Source: Siphonodentalium dalli
Lineage: Eukaryota; Mollusca; Scaphopoda; Gadilida; Siphonodentaliidae
Assembly: GCA_032622095.1 (NCBI GenBank)
Contig: CP136062.1
Location: 18,603,739-18,667,738, forward strand
Reading direction: 5' to 3'
DNA length: 64,000 nt
Below are positions 12,288-23,015 of the stretch, piece by piece. Position 1 is the first letter of the stretch. Every line of letters starts with the position of its first letter. A model generated the notes under the pieces. It saw only the letters and a program-made list of their open reading frames with translations. It did no database searches and was not told the DNA's origin. Position numbers and translations under genes: made by a program.

Positions 12288-12976
12288 CCGCTATACTTAA
12301 AGTAATTGACCACCAATAACGTGGTGTCACCCCGTTAATATGGCGGTACTATGCCGCAGTATCCTCCAATACCACGGTACTGATACCGCTTGTTAACGCG
12401 AACAAGTACCGCTATACTTAAAGTAATTGACCACCAATAATGTGGTGTCACCCCCGTTAATATGGCGGTACTATACCGCGGTATCCACCAATACCGCGGT
12501 ACTGATACCGCTTGTTAACGCGAACCAGTATGTGTGAGTAAATACCTCCCCTAAAAGAGTTCCATGAAAATCACCGCGGTATTCAACAAAATTAATGCGG
12601 TGCCCGCTAAAAGACCACAGTATCATTATCGCCCAATACCGTAACTCCACGCTATGACCGTCTCGATACCGCTACCGTTTATTACCGGTATCACCGCGGT
12701 CATGACTGGGGTATCACCCCGTTTTTCTGGTCAATTACTTTGAGAATAGCGGTATGTGTGAGTAAATACTTCCCCTAAAAGAGTTCCATGAAAATCACTG
12801 CGGTATTCAACAAAATTAATGCGGTGCCCGCTAAAAGACCACGGTATCATTATCGCCCAATACCGTAACTCCACGCCATGACCGTCTCGATACCGCTACC
12901 GTTTATTACCGGTATCACCGCGGTCATGACCGGGGTATCACCCCGTTTTTCTGGTCAATTACTTTGAGAATAGCGG
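12288..12976 (-). mobile_element. TIR element split by a copy of itself
   Basis: The outer element starts CCGCTATACTTAAAGTAATT after TA at 12286-12287 and ends GAGAATAGCGG before TA at 12977-12978. It is interrupted at 12407-12754 by a full second copy. Removing the insert joins ...GCGAACAAGTA to TGTGTGAGTAAATAC, which is the normal internal sequence seen intact in the inner copy (12520-12545). Confidence 0.92.
12409..12752 (-). mobile_element. 344-bp TIR element nested in own family
   Basis: A complete copy with both TIRs in the same orientation as its host. TA flanks at 12407-12408 and 12753-12754 are the target duplication. Divergence between host and guest is small, so both are fairly young. 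Confidence 0.92.
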
Positions 12977-12978
12977 TA

Positions 12979-13483
12979 CAGTTTGGTCGCGGTATACTTG
13001 CTGTTCGGCCATGGTGTAATTGCCGCGGTGTACGTTCATTAAACTGAAAAAAGACGATACTAACCAGAAATCTAACCACGGTGTACATGCCGTTCGGCTG
13101 CGGTGTAGTTACCTTTCGGCCGCAGTGTACTTGCTGTTGGGCCACGGTGTACTTGCCGTTCGGCCCGCGGTGCTCAACTGCAGTTACAAACTCTGACACC
13201 GCGGCCGAACGGCAAATACACCGCGGTGCCAATGGACACTTGTTTTGTCCAGTGGGGTACAACGCGGTTGAATTCACTGTGGTTAGATTTCTGGTTTGTA
13301 TCATCTTTTTTCAGTTTAATGAACGTACCGGTACACCGTGGCAACTACACCATGGCCGAATGGCAAGTACACTGCAGCCCAACCGTAGTTAGCAGTTGGA
13401 GCCGCAGTGAAGTTGCATTTTGGCCGCTGTGGCAATGCTAACTGCACCGCGGTTAAGTGAACACTTGTTTTGTCCAGCAGGGT
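12979..13483. repeat. Rearranged copies of the CTGGACAAAACAAGTG element
   Basis: Positions 12979-13256 match the right three quarters of the 7179-7555 element, ending GACACTTGTTTTGTCCAGTG. Positions 13257-13483 match the reverse complement of its left half, ending TTGTTTTGTCCAGCAGGGTA. The two pieces are joined head to head, giving a partial palindrome. Confidence 0.8.
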
Positions 13484-14350
13484 AGTAGTAGTTGGCTAGT
13501 ATCTCATAAATATTCATCAAAATTCAAATTACATGTGAGAATTTTCTCGAAATCATTTAAAATGTGTATTTAGGCTATAGGCTATAAAAGTTCTATTAAA
13601 ACCGAAATAGTCAGATAGTTTTCCCCATTTCCGAATGATTTATTTTAGATTTTCACAGCATTTGATTTGTGGTGAATTTTCTCTCAAATTGTGTGATAAA
13701 TACAAGAAATCCGACTTACCTAACTCAGAATTAATAACACGAAGCGTTCCAATAGCCGTAAATAGGAATTGTAACAGTAACATCCCTTAATTAATTTAAA
13801 CGATGTGTAATTTCAGAATTTGGAACAGAAAACAGTCAACAAACATGACCTCTTTCACAGAGCGCTGCGACTAAACAAACAACATCTCCGTCAGCTGTCC
13901 ATGACCTTGTGACTTGTCTTATCTTCGTAAATTCCTGTGTTAAGTATCGCAGCACCTCTGATTCGGTTGAGCCATAGTTAAATTGATTTCATGAAGTCTG
14001 AATTTCATACGATTATCAGACATACATGTAATCAGTAATTCAGTAAATTCACACTCATTCAGCCGCGGATATGATTGAAATTTCCAACTTCAATGCTTCG
14101 TAAAAATTACTGGAACAATAACGCATGCGCATTGGTCTCATTTTCAGCTTCCGTTATCTCGGTTATATTCCCGGAAGGACAAATAAACAGACAAATAAAC
14201 AGACAAAGATTCGAACCGAAAACATTACTTGCGTCCAGCATGGACTGGCGCAAGTAATGAGATGTGCTACATTGTAATTCAATTGAGTATTTGTCACTAA
14301 AAACAAGCATTCTGATTGGCCGAGAGCGGCTAACTTTCGTTTTCGATTCA
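13484..14350. other. Spacer, no gene seen
   Basis: Unique-looking sequence. A TGATTGGCCGAGAGCGGCTAAC phrase at about 14313 resembles the TGATTGGTCGGCGCCCACGT phrase at 21054 and may be a very old repeat end. Confidence 0.4.
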
Positions 14351-14562
14351 CCGACATCGGCCGCTTCAGCGTGCATCAAATCTGAATGTAGCACGGTCAA
14401 ATTCCATCGGCGCAGAACGAGTAGTGAAACGAGCACACCCGCGCGTTGTTGACTATAGATACCGTTCGTCGGCCGCTTCAGCATGCATCAAATATGAATG
14501 TGGCACGGTACAATTTCATCGGCGCAGAACGGAGTAGCGAAACGAGCCAACCCGCCCCACAG
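14351..14562 (+). repeat. Tandem duplication, ~112-bp spacing
   Basis: CGGCCGCTTCAGC starts at 14358 and again at 14470. Both are followed by GCATCAAAT, GAATGT, GCACGGT, CATCGGCGCAGAACG, and GAAACGAGC. The two units differ by several substitutions. Confidence 0.85.
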
Positions 14563-14726
14563 GAAATGGTTACGGAGCAGTGTTCCGAGTAACCAATGAA
14601 CAAACCCCAACGATTTGTGCACGGTGACAGCGGCAAAATAAAAGTCTCGATTCGTGTCATGAAAATGACTAAATGATACTTTTTATACAGTTTTTTTGCA
14701 AATTCCTTGCTAGATTGAATTACAAT

Positions 14727-14872
14727 GGAGATAAACGTACCCTGTTTCGTTGTACATTCTGGGATTCGAGCATGAAAATAGTTTGTGAACTCGCCGGCAA
14801 GCCGGCTCGTTCACAAACTGTTTTCATGCTCGAAACACAGAATGTACAACTCAACAGGGTATGTTTATCTCC
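14727..14872. repeat. 146-bp hairpin palindrome
   Basis: The arms of about 65 bp begin GGAGATAAACGTACCCTGTT and end with the near-perfect reverse complement. The centre is GCCGGCAAGCCGGC. Few mismatches. The frames crossing it are by-products of the palindrome. It may be a MITE, but no certain target duplication is visible. Confidence 0.88.
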
Positions 14873-14988
14873 TAATTATTCTGGAACATAAAAGCGGATA
14901 CATTTCACGCCGATTTACTGTTCAATTTTATTGGATTCGGAAACACAAATAATTTCATTGTTCACTGACAAGTTTGCACAAGTGGAAA

Positions 14989-15365
14989 GTGGACTGCTTT
15001 TATGGAGATGTAACCGTGAGGTAAGTGGTCATAACTTGTGTAAAACCCGAACCTTTCGTGCTTTGTTTTAGAAATTAATACTACGTGACACCAAAAGTGT
15101 TTTTAATCAATTTTATATTGGCAAAAGTTAACACGAACAATTTCAAAACGAGGCTCTTTATATTGAAACCTTATGATATATTAAGTCAATCCTGCGCGAG
15201 TGCAAATGCGCCCAAAACATTACGCGTTCTTCTTCTCCAAGATCAAAGATGCGTCAATGTAATTATGGTTGCAATTATGACTTTCTTGCGCGTTCACCGA
15301 GAAATAATTGCAACAAGATGTGTGCACTCACGTGCTAGCATACCCCACCGTGGCAAATTCAACCC
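14989..15365 (+). repeat. H1-family fragment with flank
   Basis: Positions 14989-15052 are one H1 arm (GTGGACTG...GTAAGTGGTCATAACTTGTG). Positions 15085-15345 match the reverse complement of 21060-21270, sharing TTTCTCGGTGAA, the GCGCGAGT...GGCGCA region, and AAGTTAA. A fragment of the same end lies at 16187-16240. Confidence 0.65.
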
Positions 15366-16073
15366 GCATTATCCGTAAACCCAACAAAAAAGATTTTTAA
15401 CTTTAAAGACAAATTTGGATTAATAATATCGATATGGTGTCGCAAGAAGCTTGTACAGAAAAGATATTCAAATTGGTTCATATTTGTTCGAATGATTGCA
15501 GAAACCCAAAAAAGGGTAGAAAATGAAACGCAACCTTAACATCTAAGATGGCTTTTGTCGAGTGTTTCGTCAGTCAAACCAAACTTCTGCTAAGAAGGCA
15601 CATAACTCCAAGGAAAAAATTTGGACAAAGCTGATTTAATACTGACCTGTTATCATCCGGAAACCAAAACTGTGGTGAAAATCATTGTTCCGAACCCATA
15701 TTCGAAGAAACTTCCGGAAAATATCCTAACTTGATAGCATCCACACAAAAAAAATCCCAAAATGTTCTAAGTCAAAATAAGTCTAAAATGAAGTGTAATG
15801 TTAGGAAAAACAGTCCGAGCCAACCCTGAGCCGCATCACGAAGTGAGGGTGTTGTGAGAAGCATGTATACAAAAAATATTGAAATCGGTTCATATTTGTT
15901 AAAGTTATTAAGTCGGACAGAATTTTCTAAGTCAAAATAAGTCGAAAAGTAAGACGTAACGTAAAAAAGAAAGTCGGACCGCACCGCAATTAGCATCATG
16001 CGGAGAGGCAGTCCTAACGAGATTGCATACACAAAATTATTCAAATCGGTTCATAGTTGTTCGAGTTATGAGG
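15366..16073. repeat. Decayed repeat with 'cataactcc / tcatccggaaacc' phrases
   Basis: TTATCATCCGGAAACC at 15651 and CATATTCGAAGAAACTTCC echo the repeat array at 62134-62940. Two loosely similar blocks, each with ATTCAAATCGGTTCATA-like text, precede the GGAC microsatellite. Confidence 0.45.
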
Positions 16074-16131
16074 TCGGACGGACGGACGGACACACGGAGG
16101 GAGAAAGTGTGACGGACGGACGGACGGACGG
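16074..16131 (+). repeat. (GGAC)n microsatellite
   Basis: Two runs of GGAC/GGACG repeats, broken by ACACGGAGGGAGAAAGTGT. Confidence 0.9.
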
Positions 16132-16186
16132 ACAGATGCAGTCCATCCAGTATACCCCACAGTTTCTTCGAAAGTGGGCGTATAAC

Positions 16187-16717
16187 TAGTCACGTGGGCG
16201 CCGACCAATCGGAATGCTGGGTTTAGTGATAATCACATTCAGTATGTGAATATCATTAGGTGAGCGGCAGTGACCCCAAACAATTCGATTTAATATACCC
16301 ACCGACAAATTTGGCACATTTGGAAAGGTGAGGATGTAGGCTAATTGATTGAAACCTACTATCGGATCTGAAAGTAGTGCAGTTGTCATGGAAACGGGCC
16401 CCCAAAAGTATGTCACATATCGACCGTATTGTCAATAAATACATGTCATCGATGGAACGATGGAATGCTGCATTTTTCAACATTCATTTTCATTTTAAGT
16501 CAATTCTGGTTTAATTGTATAAGGATGATCTGTGGACTCGACCGTACGTTCCTATTGGAGATATGGGTCCGTGTGGTGGTTGGAACGCAAATTTTGGGTA
16601 ATTTTAGAGTTTTTTAGTGAGAAAATTGTGATTGTTGGAATCGCAGTGCTGCTTGAGAACCTCACACTACCAAAAGGACTGTAATATGTCATTTGAAGAT
16701 CTTAATGAGGCCTACCT
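16187..16717. other. H1-flank remnant then spacer
   Basis: Positions 16187-16236 (ACTAGTCACGTGGGCGCCGA, then CCAATCGGAATG) match the reverse complement of 21027-21078. The rest is unique-looking, with no supported exon. Confidence 0.5.
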
Positions 16718-17368
16718 GATTAGATTGTTTATATGGTTGGGCGTTGATTAGATTGTTTATATGGTTGGGCGTTGATTAGATTGTTTATATGGTTGGGCGT
16801 TGATTAGATTGTGTATATGGTTGGGCGTTGATTAGATTGTTTATATGGTTGGGCGTTGATTAGATTGTTTATATGGTTGGGCGTTGATTAGATTGTTTAT
16901 ATGGTTGGGCGTTGATTAGATTGTTTATATTGTTGGGCGTTGATTAGATTGTTTATATGGTTGGGCGTTTATTAGATTGTTTATATGGTTGGGCGTTGAT
17001 TAGATTGTTTATATGGTTGGGCGTTGATTAGATTGTTTATATGGTTGGGCGTTGATTAGATTGTTTATATGGTTGGGCGTTGATTAGATTGTTTATATGG
17101 TTGGGCGTTGATTAGATTGTTTATATGGTTGGGCGTTGATTAGATTGTTTATATGGTTGGGCGTTGATTAGATTGTTTATATGGTTGGGCGTTGCTTAGA
17201 TTGTTTATATGGTTGGGCGTTGATTAGATTGTTTATATGGTTGGGCGTTGATTAGATTGTTTATATGGTTGGGCGTTGATTAGATTGTTTATATGGTTGG
17301 GCGTTGATTAGATTGTTTATATGGTTGGGCGTTGATTAGATTGTTTATATGGTTGGGCGTTGATTAGT
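16718..17368 (+). repeat. 28-bp minisatellite, ~23 copies
   Basis: The unit is GATTAGATTGTTTATATGGT followed by TGGGCGTT. The copies are nearly identical; variants include TGTGTATATG, a single TATTGTTGGG and GCTTAG. High homogeneity implies recent expansion. There are no spacers of varying sequence, so it is not a CRISPR array. Confidence 0.97.
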
Positions 17369-18146
17369 TGTCATTGAAACGATTCTAATAATTCGGAATA
17401 AATATGTGTATAAAATTCCTTGAAATTTCATGAAAAGTATATCGATACAAACCGGCAATTTACTACAACAATAGTATTGACCTTTACAACATTCCCTAGA
17501 ATGTTCTCGACTACATCTAATTTCGGAATAAAGGATCACTATGATTTTAAAGACCAATGTTGATATTTTTTAATGTTTTTTTTAATAACAGTTCCATTTT
17601 CTGTATAAAATTAGTGAATAATGTTCCGTTATTATACTGGTCAAATTATGGGACACCGTTGATGGGGAGCGTAATGAAGCCTGTTTATTTAATAATTGAC
17701 CAATAGGAACCTTACTTATATGCGTAGAACGGTTTTATCTCAGTCATAACACCATTTATGCTCAACACATGTTAATTGCAATTTAAAATCAATAATTATG
17801 CAAATTAGTGGACACCACAATTCGTGATTGTTATGCATTAAGATTGGGGTTTATAAAAGGAGAGTTTTCACGAATTATCGGAATAGATGCACGTTCAGTA
17901 CTTCGTATTTATTATTTCGAATATGTTCTTAATTTGTTGACCAAGTGGAACATATATTCGTACATAGACCGTTCAGGTGGTATCAGATTATTAGAGTTCT
18001 TCCATTGCTACGTTCCAAACGTCAAATGTCCCAGATTGATTTTTTTGTTTTGTTTTATTCCATAGTTATAACCGATACTGAGTCTAATTAACGCATAGTT
18101 ATGACAAACGTACTCAATACAATTGATGGTGTCTGTTAACAGTAAC
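17369..18146. other. Spacer, no gene confirmed
   Basis: TTTATAAAAGGAG at about 17850 resembles a TATA box. The 85-residue frame at 17808-18065 shows no family motif I recognise. The CTGGTCAAATTATGGGACAC phrase at 17639 could be a transposon end, but no matching right end was found. Confidence 0.35.
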
Positions 18147-18461
18147 GCTGAAGGGGTCACTCTCACCAAAAAAAATGCTGAAGGGTACACAGGATTTTCA
18201 AAATGTGCTGAAGGGTACACAGGGTTTGAAATGTCGTTCTAAAGGTATTCAGTTTTCGTATCTGCCATGATTTCTGTTAGAGAATAATTGTTTACGTTCA
18301 AATGAATATTAAAATGTACTGAAAACAAACTGCTAATGGGCGCCAGACTTTCATAAACACAATTTACGTAATGGTGTTCGTGCCGATCACAAATCCTGTG
18401 TACCCTTTTCAAACCCTGTGTACCCTTCAGCACTTTTTTTGGTGAGAGTGACCCCTTCAGC
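18147..18461. mobile_element. 315-bp TIR element
   Basis: The left arm starts GCTGAAGGGGTCACTCTCAC and the right arm ends with its exact reverse complement. The inverted repeat spans about 75-85 bp. Internally each arm repeats TGCTGAAGGGTACACAGG. The loop, about 18240-18390, is unique. The target duplication is unclear and no ORF is supported. A MITE by structure, superfamily unknown. Confidence 0.82.
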
Positions 18462-18719
18462 AAAAGTAACCGCTACTGGTTATTAGATAAACGATCGCAC
18501 ATGTTTATGCAAGAAAATATTCGAAATACATGTATAATCAATATTAATCGATAGAAGCGTTTCCTGGCAGTGGTCTTCGATACACATGTATTGTATTACA
18601 TCCAGGAATCAATATATAACTTGTAATAGGAAGATATAGACCTTTTTAACGGTTAACAACCTAATATGTGACCCGCCATATCAAATCCAGTCGTAAGTCG
18701 GAATTTTTTTTACCCTGTG

Positions 18720-18786
18720 CCAATGCATTCTCTTATATATGCGAGTCGACCATAGGTCGCCTCGCATATATAAGAGAATGCATTGG
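18720..18786 (+). repeat. 67-bp palindrome module, copy 1
   Basis: Each arm is 32 bp, starting CCAATGCATTCTCTTATATA, around a 3-bp ATA centre. A single conserved mismatch (GAGTCGACC on the outer arm against GAGGCGACC on the inner arm) gives the palindrome a direction. Confidence 0.97.
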
Positions 18787-19006
18787 CCTAACAATTTTTT
18801 ACAATTTTAATAATTTTTTCTTGTATTCTTTAACAATTTTATAATTTCACCCATACAGAGCCCCAGACAAACATGAGCAGACGACACTCTTCTATATGCT
18901 TCTATATATGTGTGGGGCTCCCTGCGGGGTAATGGATGTTTTTTATTTTATGTCCTAAAAATTGTAAGAAACATTTATTTAAAAAAAATGATAAAAAATT
19001 GATAGG

Positions 19007-19073
19007 CCAATGCATTCTCTTATATATGCGAGGCGACCTATGGTCGACTCGCATATATAAGAGAATGCATTGG
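19007..19073 (-). repeat. 67-bp palindrome module, copy 2
   Basis: The mirror partner of copy 1 in the same element, with the T/G asymmetry reversed as expected for the opposite orientation. Confidence 0.97.
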
Positions 19074-19443
19074 CACAGGATAAAAAAAATGATATGGCGG
19101 CTCACATATGGGCATCAGTGGCGATGATATTAAGCTATGGCATGTTGCATATAGGATGGTGAGGTGAACAAATTCCTTCTCGACACCATTCGGACAGAAA
19201 CTTCGAGAAATGTCAAACTGAAATAAATAAACGTGTCCTGATGTAACTAAAACCTAGATTACTGTGTGCATGAAAAAGAGCGAGCAACTGTATCAAACAT
19301 TAACGTGACTATAAATGGCTATAAAATGACTGTCATCGGGACATGAAGCCAATCAGTGCATAAGTTGCATGTCTATCAACTCAGACAATCTATCACAAGA
19401 CCTAAAGTATCCACGTCTGGTATAGTGCTGTGACTGCTTGTCA

Positions 19444-20110
19444 TCTCATATATATTTTGAAGACCTCTGTTTGTTTGTTTGTCTGTCTGTCTGTCTGTCA
19501 TTAATACAAATCTACGATTCTCGACCGATCGGGACGAAACTTGGTACGTGAGTGTAGTTTGACCAGGCGGTGAACGTTGTCGTATTGGCGAGCCCGTGCG
19601 GCGCCCGCTTCGCGCATGCGCAGACGAGATCTCGGAAACGGGTGGAGCTATCGACTTGAAATTTGGTATGTGAATGTATCTTGCCCCGGATACGAATTTT
19701 ATCGGGTCACCGAGCCCGTGCGACGTCAGCTTCGCGCATGCGCAGACGAGATCTCGGAAACGGGTGGAGCTATCGACTTGAAATTTGGTATGTGAATGTA
19801 TCTTGCCCCGGATAAGAATTTTATCGGGTCGCCGAGCCCGTGCGACGTCAGCTTCGCGCATGCGCAGACGAGATCTCGGAAACGGGTGGAGCTATCGACT
19901 TGAAATTTGGTATGTGAATGTATCTTGCCCCGGATAAGAATTTTATCGGGTCGCCGAGCCCGTGCGACGCCAGCTTCGCGCATGCGCAGACCAGATCTCG
20001 GAAACGGGTGGAGCTATCGACTTGAAATTTGCTATGTCAATGTATCTTGCCCCGGATACAAATTTCGTCGGTTTTTGAATAGCCTGGACAACGTCGGGCT
20101 CATCGGCTAG
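19444..20110 (+). mobile_element. Helitron-like element B
   Basis: It starts TCTCATATATATTTTGAAGA after an A and ends CTAG. A degenerate hairpin (GCCTGGACAACGTCGGGC) sits a few bases before the CTAG. A TTTG/TCTG microsatellite follows the 5' end. TC...CTAG ends with a subterminal hairpin and A|T insertion are Helitron hallmarks. No Rep/helicase ORF, so non-autonomous. Confidence 0.75.
19588..20075 (+). repeat. 122-bp tandem repeats inside Helitron B
   Basis: CGCGCATGCGCAGAC starts at 19611, 19733, 19855 and 19977, an exact 122-bp spacing. Each unit has GGAAACGGGTGGAGCTATCG and TGCCCCGGATA. Confidence 0.97.
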
Positions 20111-21004
20111 TCTATTATATATTTTGGAAGATCTGTTTGTGTGTTTGTGTGTAATCGATGGACTCGAAAATGGCCCAGCCGATTTCGATGAAACTTGGTA
20201 TGTGGGGGTATTTTCGGGTCAGGACTAACATAAGCCTATTAATTTGTCCGTGCGAGGTCAACTTTTCACGTGCCGAGGTCAAATCTGTTTTTACGCCGTT
20301 TTGCGCTAATATATTTCAGTTCGGTGCTTACAAATCGATTCGAAACAGCGCGAATAATAACATGCCAGTCATAATAATGACACTATGAGAATCTTTCGTG
20401 TTGCCTCTTTCCAACGATATATAATATGTATGTATCCGTTTTAGTTATCTGCCTCAATTATTAAGAAGAAGTGGTACGATCTTCTATCAGGGTAAAAACA
20501 ATGCGTAACTTCTATGACGTCGTTAGAGGTCATAAAGTTAGATCACGTTAACTCTTAACAGGCCGATGCATTTGACTGTTTCAGAGACGTCTTGGCGATA
20601 TCTCGGGCACCGATGGTAATTTATCTTTACGTTGAAACTTGATAATTAATGAGCGTGTGTATATGAGGCGCGTTTATATACTTCAGTGGAAATCAAATCG
20701 GGTTAAACTGGCGGATTTTTACGGACGAAATTTGATGCATAGGGTATCTCGGTATCCGCTGGGCCGATTTCCCGGTATCCGCTGGGCCGATTTCCACCAT
20801 TGTTGGGGTGTTGGTGTTTGACCCCACCTGACCTTGACCTTCAAATGGTCAATTCAAGGTCAAATCGGGTAAAACCGGATGGATTTCGACGGGTACTTTT
20901 GTCGGGTACTTTTGTTCGGGCACTGTGTTTTGGACGGGTCAAATCGTGCCTTCAAAATAGACAATTCAAGGTCAAAGCCCGGACGAAGTCGGGTCACCTT
21001 CTAG
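20111..21004 (+). mobile_element. Helitron-like element A, abutting B
   Basis: It starts TCTATTATATATTTTGGAAG directly after element B's CTAG and ends CTAG at 21001-21004. The 3' hairpin is GCCCGGACGAAGTCGGGT. The 5' end carries a GTTTGTGTG microsatellite. The interior has repeated TGACCTTGACCTTC and TCAAGGTCA words and an exact 22-bp duplication near 20750-20797. No Rep/helicase. The direct B-A junction suggests a tandem Helitron insertion. Confidence 0.82.
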
Positions 21005-21026
21005 TATATATATATTTACACACTAA

Positions 21027-21365
21027 GTGTTGTCATCACTAAATACACCATTCTGATTGGTCGGCGCCCACGTGGCTAGTTGCAGTTATTTCTCGGTGAA
21101 TGCGCAATGCCTCATAACACAAAGCTAATAACACAATCGATACGTCATTAGGTTTGGAAAGACGAACGCGTAATGTGTTGGGCGCATTTGGACTCGCGCG
21201 TGATTGACTTAATACATCATCGGGTTTCAATATGAAGAGAAATTGTTCCTATTAACTTTTGCCAAGGGTGCTATTGGGTATTTTGGGCTGATTTTGTCAC
21301 GATACACTTTTCGATTTAAATATATTTACAAAAGTAGCTTTTTCGCTAAATGTATATAAATATAA
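21027..21365 (-). repeat. H1-family flank
   Basis: Matches the reverse complements of 15085-15345, 16187-16236 and 2784-2870 in different parts. It begins TTCTGATTGGTCGGCGCCCA. Confidence 0.65.
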
Positions 21366-21518
21366 GGATTAACTATCATGTGGACTATTTTTATGGAGAT
21401 GTAACGGTGAGGTAAGTGGTTATAACTTGTATGTAAAACCCTTCGGGTTTTACACAAGTTATGTCCACTTACCTCACCGTTACATCTCCATAAAAACAGT
21501 CCACATGACAGTTAATCC
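21366..21518. repeat. 153-bp hairpin palindrome, H1 copy
   Basis: GGATTAACTATCATGTGGAC pairs with its near reverse complement at the right end. The centre is AACCCTTCGGGTT. About 90 percent alike to 2633-2781 by eye. Confidence 0.92.
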
Positions 21519-22150
21519 TTATATATAACCGAGTAGGATCTGTCCGCTTTTTCTCTCAGACGCCTGGACCGAGTTCAACCAAATATGGTGTGGTGACTAG
21601 GGGTACCGTGGCGGTGGTTATAACGATATTAGATTTTTAAAATCTTGAATTAAAATAATAAAATAAAACTTGTATTGTTAAATTGAGCAATCAGTTCAAT
21701 CTAACAAAAATAAATTTCAAACAATATACGCAAATCAAAATATTTCTAAGAAGTGCACAAATGGGCCGCCGCTGAATAAAGGCTCTGTCTAAGATCAAAA
21801 TGTGTTTCAGTTAAAACAGGTTAAACTGTTATTTGAACTGAAGGAAATTATTTCCCAGTCATATGAGTGATATCAGTAAAGTTTTAAAACAAATTTACTG
21901 AAATTTGGGGGGGGGGGGGGGGGTTGTGGGTGCCAAAAAATTTGGAGTAATTGTTTTTCTTTCACTTTCGTGGGTGGTGGGTCCCCGAAAATTTCAGATG
22001 CAAAAACAAAAACGGCATACCTTCCATGCAATTTTTTTACTGCCCCCTGGATTTGTGTGTGCCTTTTTTGGGCGCCATGTTGTGTTGGGGGACGTTTTGT
22101 TGGATTAGATGTAAGGAAAATACTTTGCCTCAGTACTAACAACTCCCAAC
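21519..22150. repeat. Dispersed repeat segment with G17 tract
   Basis: Positions 21850-22045 match 3240-3390 (GAGTGATATCAGTAAAGTTT and CAGATGCAAAAAC). A G tract lies at about 21907-21923. The flanking order H1 palindrome then this segment is the same at both loci, implying one longer repeat. Confidence 0.55.
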
Positions 22151-22805
22151 AGTAAGCCGGGTGTAGTTGTGATAATCACGCTCACTGATATGAAAATCGA
22201 TTTTTTTATTTCTGGTCGCGATATTGACCGCTATCATGGTTTGGGTCAATATTCCTCAACTCAAGTATAGTAGGAATTCCCGACCGGGTTCCGCCTGCAC
22301 ACATATATGCATGGGTGGATTTATAACACCAATAGCACCCATTAATTGGTAACATAAATTACGTGATGAGCGTCGATACGGCTTTGATCGGATTATACTG
22401 GCGTTTGGAAAAGGGTGGAGTTCTGCAGATTGTTTTCCAGACACAAGGTGGGGATGGGGATTTTGTTGTGGCTGGAAAAAATGGGTAATGCCAGGAAATA
22501 TACTAATGTTTGTCCACTGTTAACCTTATATAAACTCTTATCTACATAAATATACAATTTAGCTCCTTGTAGGGGGTCTATGTATGGTTTGAGGTTCCAA
22601 TACCAGTATAAATGCAGGCATTCTGATAGACGAAATCAAAGTAGCTAAGTTTGTATTTGCTAAATCACTTGATAAAGTATGTTTGCCCGAATACACAACC
22701 CCCGAAACAAAAACGACTTTACACCTTTGCGTTATTTCGTTAGTGTAGGGCCCTACTACAGCTTTTAACAACACGGGCTAATTGTTATATGGCACTAAAG
22801 CAATA
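22151..22805. other. Spacer, no gene seen
   Basis: A GTGATAATCACGCTCACTGA phrase at about 22168 resembles 16221. No exon is supported. Confidence 0.35.
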
Positions 22806-23015
22806 TTTTGTCGGCAAAAATACTCATTTGAGTGCCAGGTCCGATTTTTGTATCAACCCATATACCCTGTGCCAATGCATTCTCTTATATATGCGAGTCG
22901 ACCTTATGTCGCCTCGCATATATAAGAGAATGCATTGGCCTGACAAGTTTTCATCATTTGTTATTATTTTTACAATTTTTTACAATTTTAATAATATTTT
23001 CTTATATATACCACT
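22806..23015. mobile_element. Partial palindrome-bearing element
   Basis: CATTTGAGTGCCAGGTCCGA then TTTTTGTATCAACCCATA match the left end of the element at 34517. It holds the palindrome at 22872-22938 and the TTTTTACAATTTTAATAATA tail shared by the family. The right end is missing or decayed. Confidence 0.6.
22872..22938 (+). repeat. 67-bp palindrome module, copy 3
   Basis: The same module; the centre reads GACCTTATGTCGC instead of GACCATAGGTCGC. The arms are otherwise intact. Confidence 0.95.

Larger units (their letters stand above)
18664..19109. mobile_element. TIR element carrying two 67-bp palindromes
   Basis: The ends are ATATGTGACCCGCCATATCA on the left and, reverse-complemented, ATATGTGAGCCGCCATATCA on the right. 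It contains palindromes at 18720-18786 and 19007-19073, arranged as mirror images with CCTGTGCC facing outward and GGCCTA facing inward. The middle (GAGCCCCAGACAAACATGAG) is shared with 43300-43500. Confidence 0.85.

Noticed and set aside
16718-17368. CRISPR-like array
   Set aside because: The units are contiguous with no unique spacers, and the context is eukaryotic; the same applies to the 25-bp and 29-bp arrays.
17808-18065. 85-codon frame downstream of a TATA-like sequence
   Set aside because: No family motif and no matching transposon end on the right; too weak to call.
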